A stretch of DNA of 5,589 nucleotides from assembly GCA_017424085.1 (NCBI GenBank), contig JAFPBP010000194.1, forward strand, positions 1-5,589, read 5' to 3'. Each line of letters opens with the position of its first letter. Position 1 is the stretch's first letter. The DNA is from Clostridia bacterium (GTDB lineage: Bacteria > Bacillota > Clostridia > Oscillospirales > UBA644). The notes under the pieces are model-generated. The model was not told the DNA's origin. It made no database searches and saw nothing but the letters and a program-made list of their open reading frames with translations. A program made the position numbers and the translations under genes. Positions 1-5,589 of the stretch are shown piece by piece.

Positions 1-20
1 CCCTTGATTACGATCAAGGG
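1..20 (-). terminator. Hairpin, possible transcription terminator at the window edge
   Basis: A perfect 8 bp inverted repeat (1-8 pairs with 13-20) closes a 4-base loop. It lies about 22 bases beyond the stop codon of the patatin-like gene, where a terminator for the minus-strand operon would be expected. On the minus strand the stem is preceded by an A-rich stretch (GAGAAAATCC). The T-run that would prove an intrinsic terminator would fall before base 1, outside the window. On the plus strand the stem is followed by GGATTTTCTC, a weak T-tract, so a bidirectional terminator serving a convergent neighbour is also possible. The hairpin is seen directly; its function is inferred. Confidence 0.5.
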
Positions 21-42
21 GGATTTTCTCATATTCATTTGA

Positions 43-888
43 TCAATAGCCTAAAAACGCACGAATCCGCGGAAGCTCTTTCAAGGCATGATCTCTGCCC
101 GTATCGTATCCGCGTTGCAAAATTTGAAGATCTTTTTCGGTTCTGCGGATCTTCAGAGGTTCCGTCGGAGCAAGAACCAGGACCGTCCCATCCCGCTCCA
201 GACGGGAGATCAGATCCAGCGATGCGTTATACGCTTCGTGGCGCGCCTCCATGGCATTGATCAGATTCGGATAATTTCTGTATTTCATTCGAATCAACGG
301 CAACGTTTTTTCTTTCTCCTTACGGAACGTACGCTCCCGCGTGAGGATCACAACAACCCGATCGCATCCCTGAGCAAGAGCCTCCCGAACGGGAATGGGA
401 TCCGCAATCCCGCCGTCCAGATAAGGGACCCCCTGAATCTCCACCATACGGGAAACCAAGGGAAGAGAGCTGGAAGCACGAATCAGATCAACATCCGAAA
501 ACATATCGGAGACGATGGGATATTCCGCCCGCCCGCTGACGCAGTTGGTAACAACACAATGAAACGCGGTTTTATTTTCGTGAAACGACACGTTGTCGAT
601 GGGATACAGCTGTTCAGGGATGGTATGATACAGAAATTCAGCACCGAACAGATCTCCCGTGCGGATCAGGCTGGACAGACTGCAATAATCCTTGTTGCCC
701 AGATAGTCGGTCATGACCGCGTAGCCGCGCCCCTTTTGACGGCACAGATAACTGCAGGCAAGACAAGCCCCCGCAGAAACACCGTAGCAATCGTCAAATT
801 CCAAATTCCGGTCCAGAAAAACATCAAGAATGCCTGCGGTAAAAACACCCCGCATGGCACCGCCCTCCAGAACCAAACCAAGCTTCAT
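43..888 (-). CDS. Patatin-like phospholipase family protein (YjjU/RssA-like serine hydrolase)
   Basis: A 281-residue predicted serine acyl hydrolase of the patatin fold. The N-terminus carries the glycine-rich oxyanion-hole motif GGAMRG at residues 9-14. The nucleophile elbow GVSAG has its catalytic Ser at 38, and the catalytic-dyad Asp is in DGG at 158-160. The conserved ASSSLP segment is at 138-143. All key residues are present, so an active enzyme is expected. The short start spacing and overall layout match the bacterial YjjU-type group (COG4667-like); the basic, helical C-terminal third (about 200-281) is a subgroup-specific extension. There is no signal peptide or membrane segment, so it should be cytoplasmic. 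The start at 888 is chosen over an in-frame ATG at 969. The downstream ATG opens directly into the family motif and has GAAAGG 7 bases upstream, whereas the longer form would overlap nfnB by 59 bases. The gene follows nfnB after 22 bases and is the last of the operon in view. The natural substrate is unknown; phospholipid or lysolipid hydrolysis is only a family-level guess. Confidence 0.9.
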   Translation of the reverse strand: MKLGLVLEGGAMRGVFTAGILDVFLDRNLEFDDCYGVSAGACLACSYLCRQKGRGYAVMTDYLGNKDYCSLSSLIRTGDLFGAEFLYHTIPEQLYPIDNVSFHENKTAFHCVVTNCVSGRAEYPIVSDMFSDVDLIRASSSLPLVSRMVEIQGVPYLDGGIADPIPVREALAQGCDRVVVILTRERTFRKEKEKTLPLIRMKYRNYPNLINAMEARHEAYNASLDLISRLERDGTVLVLAPTEPLKIRRTEKDLQILQRGYDTGRDHALKELPRIRAFLGY

Positions 889-895
889 AGATTTA

Positions 896-901
896 CCTTT
901 C
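896..901 (-). promoter_or_regulatory. Ribosome binding site of the patatin-like gene
   Basis: GAAAGG on the minus strand, 7 bases before the ATG at 888-886, in the 22-base gap after nfnB. It decides the start in favour of the 281-residue form over the in-frame ATG at 969. Confidence 0.7.
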
Positions 902-910
902 TCGGATAGA

Positions 911-2320
911 TTATTCCGAAAGCTCCTTGTGAATTGCCGCCGCCGCAGTTTTTCCGGCGCCCATAGCAAGAATCACAGTAGCAGCCCCTGTTACGGCATC
1001 TCCGCCTGCGTAAACGTGGGGACGGGAAGTCAATCCGTCCTCATTGACGACGATCCCTCCGCGTCTGTTTACCTCAAGTCCGTCCGTAGTGGATTTGATC
1101 AGGGGATTGGGGCTGGTTCCAATGGACATGATCACGCAATCCACATCGAGAACGAATTCCGAATCGGGAATTTCTACGGGACTGCGCCGCCCCGTAGCGT
1201 CGGCATCTCCCAATTCCATGCGAATGCATTTCATACCGATCACGTCACCATTACGGGGATCTCTGCGATCATCGGGATTCCGATATCCGAGAATCTCCAC
1301 GGGATTGCAGAGCAGATCGAAGATCACGCCCTCCTCCTCCGCATGCTCCACCTCTTCCCTCCGCGCGGGAAGCTCATCCAAGGAACGGCGGTAGACAATA
1401 TGGACCTCGTCGGCACCCAGACGCAACGCCGTGCGTGCCGCATCCATTGCCACGTTTCCGCCACCCACCACGGCAACGCGCTTCCCGTGGTATACGGGGG
1501 TGGTTCCGTTGTCAAGGTAGGCTTTCATCAGATTGTTCCGTGTCAAAAATTCATTGGCGGAAAAGACGTTCCGCAAGCCCTCGCCGGGAATTCCCATAAA
1601 ACGAGGCAACCCCGCACCGCTGCATAGGAAGATCGCCTCAAAGCCCGATTCAAACAGCTCGTCCACGGTCAGAGTCTTTCCGATGACGGTGTTGGTCTCG
1701 ATCTTGACGCCCAGCTTTTTCAGCGTGTCCACTTCCTTGCGGACGATATCCTTGGGAAGACGGAATTCGGGGATACCGTAGACCAAAACGCCCCCTGCGG
1801 TGTGCAGGGCTTCGTAGACAGTAACCTCATATCCGAGCTTCGCCAGATCTCCCGCACAGGTCAAGCCTGCGGGACCCGAGCCCACGATGGCAACGCGATG
1901 CCCGTTGGGCTTCGCAGGAACGACGCCATCGGGGTTGTGAGCGTTATGCCAATCGGCGACGAATCGTTCCAGACGACCGATGCCCACCGATTCTCCCTTG
2001 ATGCCCCGTACGCATTTGCTTTCACATTGGCTTTCCTGCGGACAAACACGACCGCATACTGCAGGCAGGTTGGAGGAACGGGCAATCACCCGATAGGCGC
2101 CCTCAAAATCCCCATCCTTCACCTTGGAAATAAATTCTGGAATATGGATCTTTACGGGGCAACCGCTTACGCAAGGCATGTTTTTGCAGTTCAGACAGCG
2201 GGCGGCCTCATCCAACGCCATTTCTTCGGTATACCCCAAGGCAACCTCATTAAAATTACGCGCACGGACGATGGGATCCTGCACGGGCATGGGATTCTTC
2301 TTCAAACTCATATTAGCCAT
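911..2320 (-). CDS. nfnB: NADH-dependent reduced ferredoxin:NADP+ oxidoreductase large subunit NfnB (GltD-like flavoprotein)
   Basis: A 469-residue iron-sulfur flavoprotein of the glutamate synthase small-subunit (GltD) family. The N-terminal domain has eight cysteines in two groups, C42, C45, C50, C54 and C89, C93, C99, C103, which supply ligands for two [4Fe-4S] clusters. A first Rossmann motif GSGPAG at 147-152 binds FAD. A second, GGGNVAMD at 286-293 followed by VYRRS at 309-313, binds NADP(H); the two arginines fit 2'-phosphate recognition. The C-terminal GGD-x3-TGAATVILAMG stretch from 439 closes the FAD site. There is no large glutamate synthase subunit nearby; the partner is nfnA, immediately upstream, so I prefer NfnB (or SudA-type sulfide dehydrogenase) over GltD. 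In Nfn this subunit takes electrons from NADPH by flavin-based bifurcation and passes the low-potential one to ferredoxin. The start at 2320 rather than 2326 is set by ribosome-binding-site spacing. The protein is cytoplasmic and of normal length for the family. Confidence 0.9.
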   Translation of the reverse strand: MANMSLKKNPMPVQDPIVRARNFNEVALGYTEEMALDEAARCLNCKNMPCVSGCPVKIHIPEFISKVKDGDFEGAYRVIARSSNLPAVCGRVCPQESQCESKCVRGIKGESVGIGRLERFVADWHNAHNPDGVVPAKPNGHRVAIVGSGPAGLTCAGDLAKLGYEVTVYEALHTAGGVLVYGIPEFRLPKDIVRKEVDTLKKLGVKIETNTVIGKTLTVDELFESGFEAIFLCSGAGLPRFMGIPGEGLRNVFSANEFLTRNNLMKAYLDNGTTPVYHGKRVAVVGGGNVAMDAARTALRLGADEVHIVYRRSLDELPARREEVEHAEEEGVIFDLLCNPVEILGYRNPDDRRDPRNGDVIGMKCIRMELGDADATGRRSPVEIPDSEFVLDVDCVIMSIGTSPNPLIKSTTDGLEVNRRGGIVVNEDGLTSRPHVYAGGDAVTGAATVILAMGAGKTAAAAIHKELSE

Positions 2321-2322
2321 GA

Positions 2323-3168
2323 TCATTTCACCTCTTTGCGAAACAGATTGCAGGTGTTCTCGTACGCATGGCGCTCAAAATCACGGTACAAAACCGAACG
2401 CTCCATGGCTTCGTCGAAATCGACCTCATATCCATCGAACTCGGGACCATCCACGCAGGCGAATTTGGTCACGCCCCCCACGGTCAGACGGCATCCGCCG
2501 CACATTCCCGTGCCGTCGATCATGATAGGATTCATGGAGACCACGGTTTTCACCCCGTAGGGGCGTGCCGTTGCCACAACGAATTTCATCATAACAAGAG
2601 GTCCGATTGCAATGATTTCATCATAATTTTCCCCGTTTTTCAAGGCTTCCGCCAAGGGCTCGGTCACAAGTCCCTTACGTCCTGCGGTGCCGTCATCGGT
2701 CATAAGGGTCAAGCGGTCGGACGCGGCGGCGAATTCCTCCTGCAAAATCACCAGATCCTGAGAACGGAATCCAACGATGGAATGAACCTCGCATCCCAAT
2801 TCATGCAGCTTCTGAGCCACAGGCAAGGCAATGGCGCAACCGACGCCACCACCCACGATGCAGACCTTCTTCAAGCCGTCGGTCTCGGTCTTATTGCCCA
2901 AGGGACCGACAAAATCCTCGATAAAGTCGCCTTCTTCTTTTTGGTTGAGCGCCGCTGTTGTAGCACCGACCACCTGAAATATGATCCGAACAGTACGCCT
3001 CGTGCGGTCATATCCAGCCACGGTCAAGGGAATGCGTTCACCCTCGGAATCGACCCGAAGGATGATAAACTGCCCTGCATCGGCTTTTTTTGCCACAAGA
3101 GGTGCTTCAATATCCATCATGGTTACGGTAGGATTCAAGACCTTTTTCATTAAAATGCGATAACTCAT
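2323..3168 (-). CDS. nfnA: NADH-dependent reduced ferredoxin:NADP+ oxidoreductase small subunit NfnA (PyrK-like ferredoxin reductase)
   Basis: A 281-residue ferredoxin-NADP+ reductase-fold protein. The N-terminal beta-barrel carries the FAD-binding R-x-P-L-T motif at 45-49. The NAD(H)-binding half begins with GGGVGCA at 106-112, and T-D-D-G is at 157-160. Near the C-terminus the [2Fe-2S] site reads D218-x4-C223-x2-C226-x11-C238. PyrK, the dihydroorotate dehydrogenase subunit, has a Cys at the position of D218. An Asp there is the known signature of Nfn small subunits, so this argues against PyrK; there is also no pyrD next door. In Nfn this subunit exchanges electrons with NAD(H) and carries the FAD linked to the bifurcating flavin of NfnB. 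Three in-frame ATGs exist near the start (3192, 3183, 3168). Only the one at 3168 has a well placed ribosome binding site and it gives the usual family length. It ends 2 bases before nfnB. SudB of sulfide dehydrogenase is homologous and cannot be excluded. Confidence 0.88.
   Translation of the reverse strand: MSYRILMKKVLNPTVTMMDIEAPLVAKKADAGQFIILRVDSEGERIPLTVAGYDRTRRTVRIIFQVVGATTAALNQKEEGDFIEDFVGPLGNKTETDGLKKVCIVGGGVGCAIALPVAQKLHELGCEVHSIVGFRSQDLVILQEEFAAASDRLTLMTDDGTAGRKGLVTEPLAEALKNGENYDEIIAIGPLVMMKFVVATARPYGVKTVVSMNPIMIDGTGMCGGCRLTVGGVTKFACVDGPEFDGYEVDFDEAMERSVLYRDFERHAYENTCNLFRKEVK
2328..2334 (-). promoter_or_regulatory. Ribosome binding site of nfnB, inside the end of nfnA
   Basis: GAGGTGA on the minus strand, a seven-base match to the anti-Shine-Dalgarno complement. 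It lies in the last codons of nfnA. It is 7 bases from the ATG at 2320-2318 but only 1 base from the ATG at 2326-2324, which makes the second ATG the better start. The position suggests translational coupling of the two subunits. Confidence 0.75.
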
Positions 3169-3175
3169 AGAAACG

Positions 3176-3180
3176 CCTTT
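3176..3180 (-). promoter_or_regulatory. Ribosome binding site of nfnA
   Basis: AAAGG on the minus strand, 7 bases before the ATG at 3168-3166, in the 25-base gap after trmO. The upstream ATGs at 3183 and 3192 have no purine-rich site before them, so this element decides the start. Confidence 0.65.
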
Positions 3181-3193
3181 CATGATGTACAAA

Positions 3194-3889
3194 TTATGAT
3201 ACGTAGGGAGAACATTCGGTCACGATTACGGTTTCGTTCTCCACGAAAAAACAAACACGGTATCCCGCGCATTCAAAGGAATAAATTCTTGCGGGATCGT
3301 TCTGATATGCAGGACGGGGATCGTCTGCAAGAACACCGACAATAAGATCTCGCGTCTCTTCGGGAAGAGCGCCCAAACGCCCTTCGGGGTCGGAAACGGA
3401 AAGCCGATGCCCCTTGACCTCGTCCGCAAAGCCGCCGACCGCATCGGGAATGCAATCTGCGGTGGGAAGATACGGCTTAATATCAAATATGGGGGTTCCG
3501 TCCAAAAGATCGGCGCCGTAAACGTCGATGCAGGGGCCGTCCTCGGAGGTAAGTTGGATCTCCTTGATCCGAACGCAGGACAATCCCAGCGGATTCGGGC
3601 GGTACGGAGAACGGGTGGCAAACACACCCATGCGTCGGTTCCCGCCCAAACGAGGGGGACGCACGGTAGGCGACCATCCCTGCGAGTTCACTTCGGAGAA
3701 CTGCCAGATAATCCACAAATGCGAATACCCCTCCAACCCCCGAAGCGCATCCGCATTTCGGTAGGTAGGCTCAAAAACGATGCGGGACACCGCCTCGGGA
3801 ACCCGCCCGCTCTGACGGGGAATTCCGAATTTCGTGGGAAAGGGACTTCGGATAACCGCGATCCTGCGGAGCGTAAACGTCTCTTCCAT
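3194..3889 (-). CDS. trmO: tRNA (N6-threonylcarbamoyladenosine(37)-N6)-methyltransferase TrmO (TsaA/YaeB family)
   Basis: A 231-residue SAM-dependent methyltransferase of the TrmO/TsaA family, which converts t6A to m6t6A at position 37 of tRNAs, next to the anticodon. Recognisable segments are the N-terminal start of the barrel (about 8-28, with IRSPF and IPRQSG), LEGYSHLWIIWQF at 52-64, the most diagnostic block RRMGVFATRSPYRPNPLGLS at 85-104, and LDGTPIFDIKPYLP at 129-142. The region from about 150 to 231 corresponds to the C-terminal domain of full-length bacterial TrmO, so this is the long, E. coli-like form and not a truncated barrel. The start at 3889 begins 1 base after the uvrA stop; GGAG sits 7 bases upstream within the last uvrA codons. 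A longer frame open to 4009 is rejected, since it would overlap uvrA by over 100 bases and adds nothing family-like. It is cytoplasmic. It is followed after 25 bases by nfnA. Confidence 0.9.
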   Translation of the reverse strand: MEETFTLRRIAVIRSPFPTKFGIPRQSGRVPEAVSRIVFEPTYRNADALRGLEGYSHLWIIWQFSEVNSQGWSPTVRPPRLGGNRRMGVFATRSPYRPNPLGLSCVRIKEIQLTSEDGPCIDVYGADLLDGTPIFDIKPYLPTADCIPDAVGGFADEVKGHRLSVSDPEGRLGALPEETRDLIVGVLADDPRPAYQNDPARIYSFECAGYRVCFFVENETVIVTECSPYVS

Positions 3890-3890
3890 G

Positions 3891-5589
3891 TTATTTCTCC
3901 AGCAAGGGGCGCAGGTAATGACCCGTATAGGACTCATGGCATTGGGCAACCTGACGGGGCGTTCCCTGCGCCACGATAAATCCGCCCTTGTCTCCGCCCT
4001 CGGGTCCAAGATCGATCACGTGGTCGCAAACCTTGATCACGTCCAGATTATGCTCAATGACAACCACGGTATTGCCGGCGTCGGTAAGGCGCTGAAGCAC
4101 GTCGATAAGACGATGCACGTCGGCAGAATGAAGCCCTGTGGTAGGCTCGTCGAGAACGTAAACCGTTCTCCCGGTGGATTTACGGCTCAATTCGGTGGCA
4201 AGCTTGACGCGCTGTGCCTCACCGCCCGAAAGGGTGGTGGACGATTGACCGATCTTGATATAGCCCAAGCCCACGTCGAAGAGAGTCTGCAGCTTACGGC
4301 GGAGGGTTGGGAAGTTTTCAAAGAATTTCAGCCCCTCCTCCACGGTCATCTCCAGAACGTCGTAAATGCTCTTCCCTTTGAACTTGATGTCAAGCGTTTC
4401 ACGATTATATCGCTTGCCTCCGCAAACGTCACAGGGGACGTAAATATCGGGCAGGAAATGCATTTCGATCTTCGTCACGCCGTCGCCCGAGCAAGCCTCG
4501 CAGCGACCGCCCTCCACGTTGAAGGAGAAGCGACTTGCGGTATACCCCTTTGCCTTCGCATCGGGGGTCTGTGCAAACAGCTCGCGGATCTCGTTGAACA
4601 TTCCCGTATAGGTTGCGGGATTGGAACGAGGAGTGCGTCCGATGGGGCTCTGGTCGATGCTTACGACCTTGTCCACAAGCTCCAAACCCTCAATTCCGTC
4701 ACATTGCCCCGGAATCTCATGGGCACGGTTAAGAGAGGCGGCTAAGGTTTTATAAAAAATCTCATTGATCAGACTGGATTTTCCCGAACCAGAAACACCC
4801 GTAACGCAGGTAAACACCCCCAGCGGAATGCTGACGTCAATGCCCTTCAGATTGTTTTGGCGTGCATTGCGGATGGTCAGGCACCGATCCGTGACGGGAC
4901 GGGTAGATTCGGGAACCAAGATTGCCTTTTTCCCAGACAAATAATCTCCCGTAACCGAATTTTCACAGGTAAGAATCCCATCGAATTCACCCGAATAAAC
5001 GATCTCACCGCCGTGGACACCGGGACCGGGGCCCACGTCCACAAGCCAATCGGCGGCACGCATGGTGTCCTCGTCGTGTTCGACCACGATCAGAGTATTT
5101 CCAAGGTCACGAAGGTGCTTCAGCGTTTCGATCAGCTTGGAATTGTCCCGCTGATGCAAGCCGATGCTGGGCTCATCAAGAATATACAAAACGCCCATCA
5201 GAGAGGAACCGATCTGCGTTGCCAGACGGATACGCTGGGATTCCCCGCCCGACAGAGTCGCCGAGGAGCGGGCAAGGGTCAGATATTCCAGTCCAACACT
5301 CTTCAAAAATCCCAAACGGGACTTGATCTCCTTGAGAATCAACGATGCAATCGCCGCATCACGGGGAGAAAGCACCAGATTTTCGATGAAATTCAATGCT
5401 TCCCCGATGGAAAGATGACAGAATTGATCGATGTTCAACCCGCCTACAGTCACTGCAAGCGACAACTCGTTCAAGCGGGCGCCTCCGCAATCGGGGCAGG
5501 GCTTATTGCTCATCATTGATTCATATTCGGCTTTTACGTAGGCGCTGGAGGTTGCCTTATAACGGCGCTCGATGGTGGGGATAATGCCC
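3891..5589 (-). CDS. uvrA: Excinuclease ABC subunit UvrA, C-terminal part (5' end outside window)
   Basis: DNA-damage sensor ATPase of nucleotide excision repair, which loads UvrB at lesions. About 565 C-terminal residues are present. The frame stays open to the right edge (5517-5589 reads GIIPTIERRYKATSSAYV and on, typical mid-UvrA sequence), so the ATG at 5516 is internal. In order it shows a CPDC half-module (5487-5498); the first ABC signature LSGGESQR (5232-5255), Walker B YILDEP (5169-5186) and H-loop His (5076-5078); then the second ATPase with Walker A GVSGSGKSS (4773-4799), a CxxC-x19-CxxC zinc finger (4422-4502), signature LSGGEAQR (4209-4232), Walker B VYVLDEP (4143-4163) and H-loop His (4050-4052). 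The ending SYTGHYLRPLLEK is typical. The first Walker A, the UvrB-binding region and the first zinc finger lie in the missing N-terminal part, about 40% of a usual 940-residue protein. It is intact as far as seen and is the most upstream gene visible in the operon. Confidence 0.98.
   Translation of the reverse strand, partial: GIIPTIERRYKATSSAYVKAEYESMMSNKPCPDCGGARLNELSLAVTVGGLNIDQFCHLSIGEALNFIENLVLSPRDAAIASLILKEIKSRLGFLKSVGLEYLTLARSSATLSGGESQRIRLATQIGSSLMGVLYILDEPSIGLHQRDNSKLIETLKHLRDLGNTLIVVEHDEDTMRAADWLVDVGPGPGVHGGEIVYSGEFDGILTCENSVTGDYLSGKKAILVPESTRPVTDRCLTIRNARQNNLKGIDVSIPLGVFTCVTGVSGSGKSSLINEIFYKTLAASLNRAHEIPGQCDGIEGLELVDKVVSIDQSPIGRTPRSNPATYTGMFNEIRELFAQTPDAKAKGYTASRFSFNVEGGRCEACSGDGVTKIEMHFLPDIYVPCDVCGGKRYNRETLDIKFKGKSIYDVLEMTVEEGLKFFENFPTLRRKLQTLFDVGLGYIKIGQSSTTLSGGEAQRVKLATELSRKSTGRTVYVLDEPTTGLHSADVHRLIDVLQRLTDAGNTVVVIEHNLDVIKVCDHVIDLGPEGGDKGGFIVAQGTPRQVAQCHESYTGHYLRPLLEK
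3897..3900 (-). promoter_or_regulatory. Ribosome binding site of trmO, inside the end of uvrA
   Basis: GGAG on the minus strand, overlapping the last sense codons of uvrA and 7 bases before the trmO ATG at 3889-3887. With the uvrA stop 1 base before the trmO start, this arrangement suggests translational coupling. Confidence 0.65.

Noticed and set aside
88..909. Long plus-strand open frame of 273 residues opposite the patatin-like gene
   Set aside because: It is the antisense shadow of a gene with clear catalytic motifs; its translation has no recognisable domain and is low in typical protein character.
830..1627. Plus-strand open frame of 265 residues opposite nfnB
   Set aside because: Antisense shadow with no domain, spanning the junction of two real genes.
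911..2320. Identification as the glutamate synthase small subunit GltD
   Set aside because: No large glutamate synthase subunit is adjacent, while an NfnA-type subunit is coupled directly upstream. The family alone cannot separate the two, so this remains a context-based choice.
3890..4009. A 40-residue N-terminal extension of trmO
   Set aside because: It would lie wholly within the uvrA coding region, shows no family similarity, and the ATG at 3889 has a properly spaced ribosome binding site.
4152..4170. Perfect 7 bp inverted repeat with a 5-base loop (GAGAACG / CGTTCTC)
   Set aside because: It lies inside the conserved uvrA segment encoding the second Walker B region, so the bases are explained by coding; there is no T-run and no gene boundary, and a repeat this short can arise by chance.
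3834..4745. Plus-strand open frame of 303 residues opposite uvrA and trmO
   Set aside because: It crosses two well supported minus-strand genes, and its translation mirrors conserved UvrA motifs. Similar antisense frames lie opposite every gene here, which points to codon composition as the cause.

Overview
All recognisable genes lie on the minus strand, so transcription runs from high to low coordinates. The order is uvrA (C-terminal part only, its 5' end is outside the window), trmO/tsaA, nfnA, nfnB and a patatin-like phospholipase. The gaps are very short: 1, 25, 2 and 22 bases, and no promoter is needed or evident between the genes. I read them as one co-transcribed cluster. It probably ends at a small perfect hairpin at the left edge (1-20), about 22 bases past the last stop codon.

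The cluster mixes functions. UvrA is the DNA-damage recognition ATPase of nucleotide excision repair. TrmO is a tRNA A37 (t6A) N-methyltransferase. NfnA and NfnB look like the two subunits of the electron-bifurcating ferredoxin-dependent transhydrogenase (NADH-dependent reduced ferredoxin:NADP+ oxidoreductase); in automatic annotation these are often called 'dihydroorotate dehydrogenase electron transfer subunit' and 'glutamate synthase small subunit'. The last gene is a serine lipase-fold protein of the YjjU-like patatin group. Only nfnA and nfnB are an obvious functional pair; the others may simply share a transcript.

The organism is most likely an anaerobic bacterium. NfnAB is typical of strict anaerobes that handle ferredoxin, such as Clostridia and relatives. 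The tight operon and clear purine-rich ribosome binding sites, each about 7 bases from the start codon, fit a Firmicutes-type host. This is inference from gene content; no rRNA or phylogenetic marker comparison was possible.

There is no stretch over 300 bases without a gene. I saw no RNA gene, insertion sequence, CRISPR array or prophage piece. The window looks like ordinary conserved chromosome. I did not find evidence of an undescribed system, and the findings below are modest.
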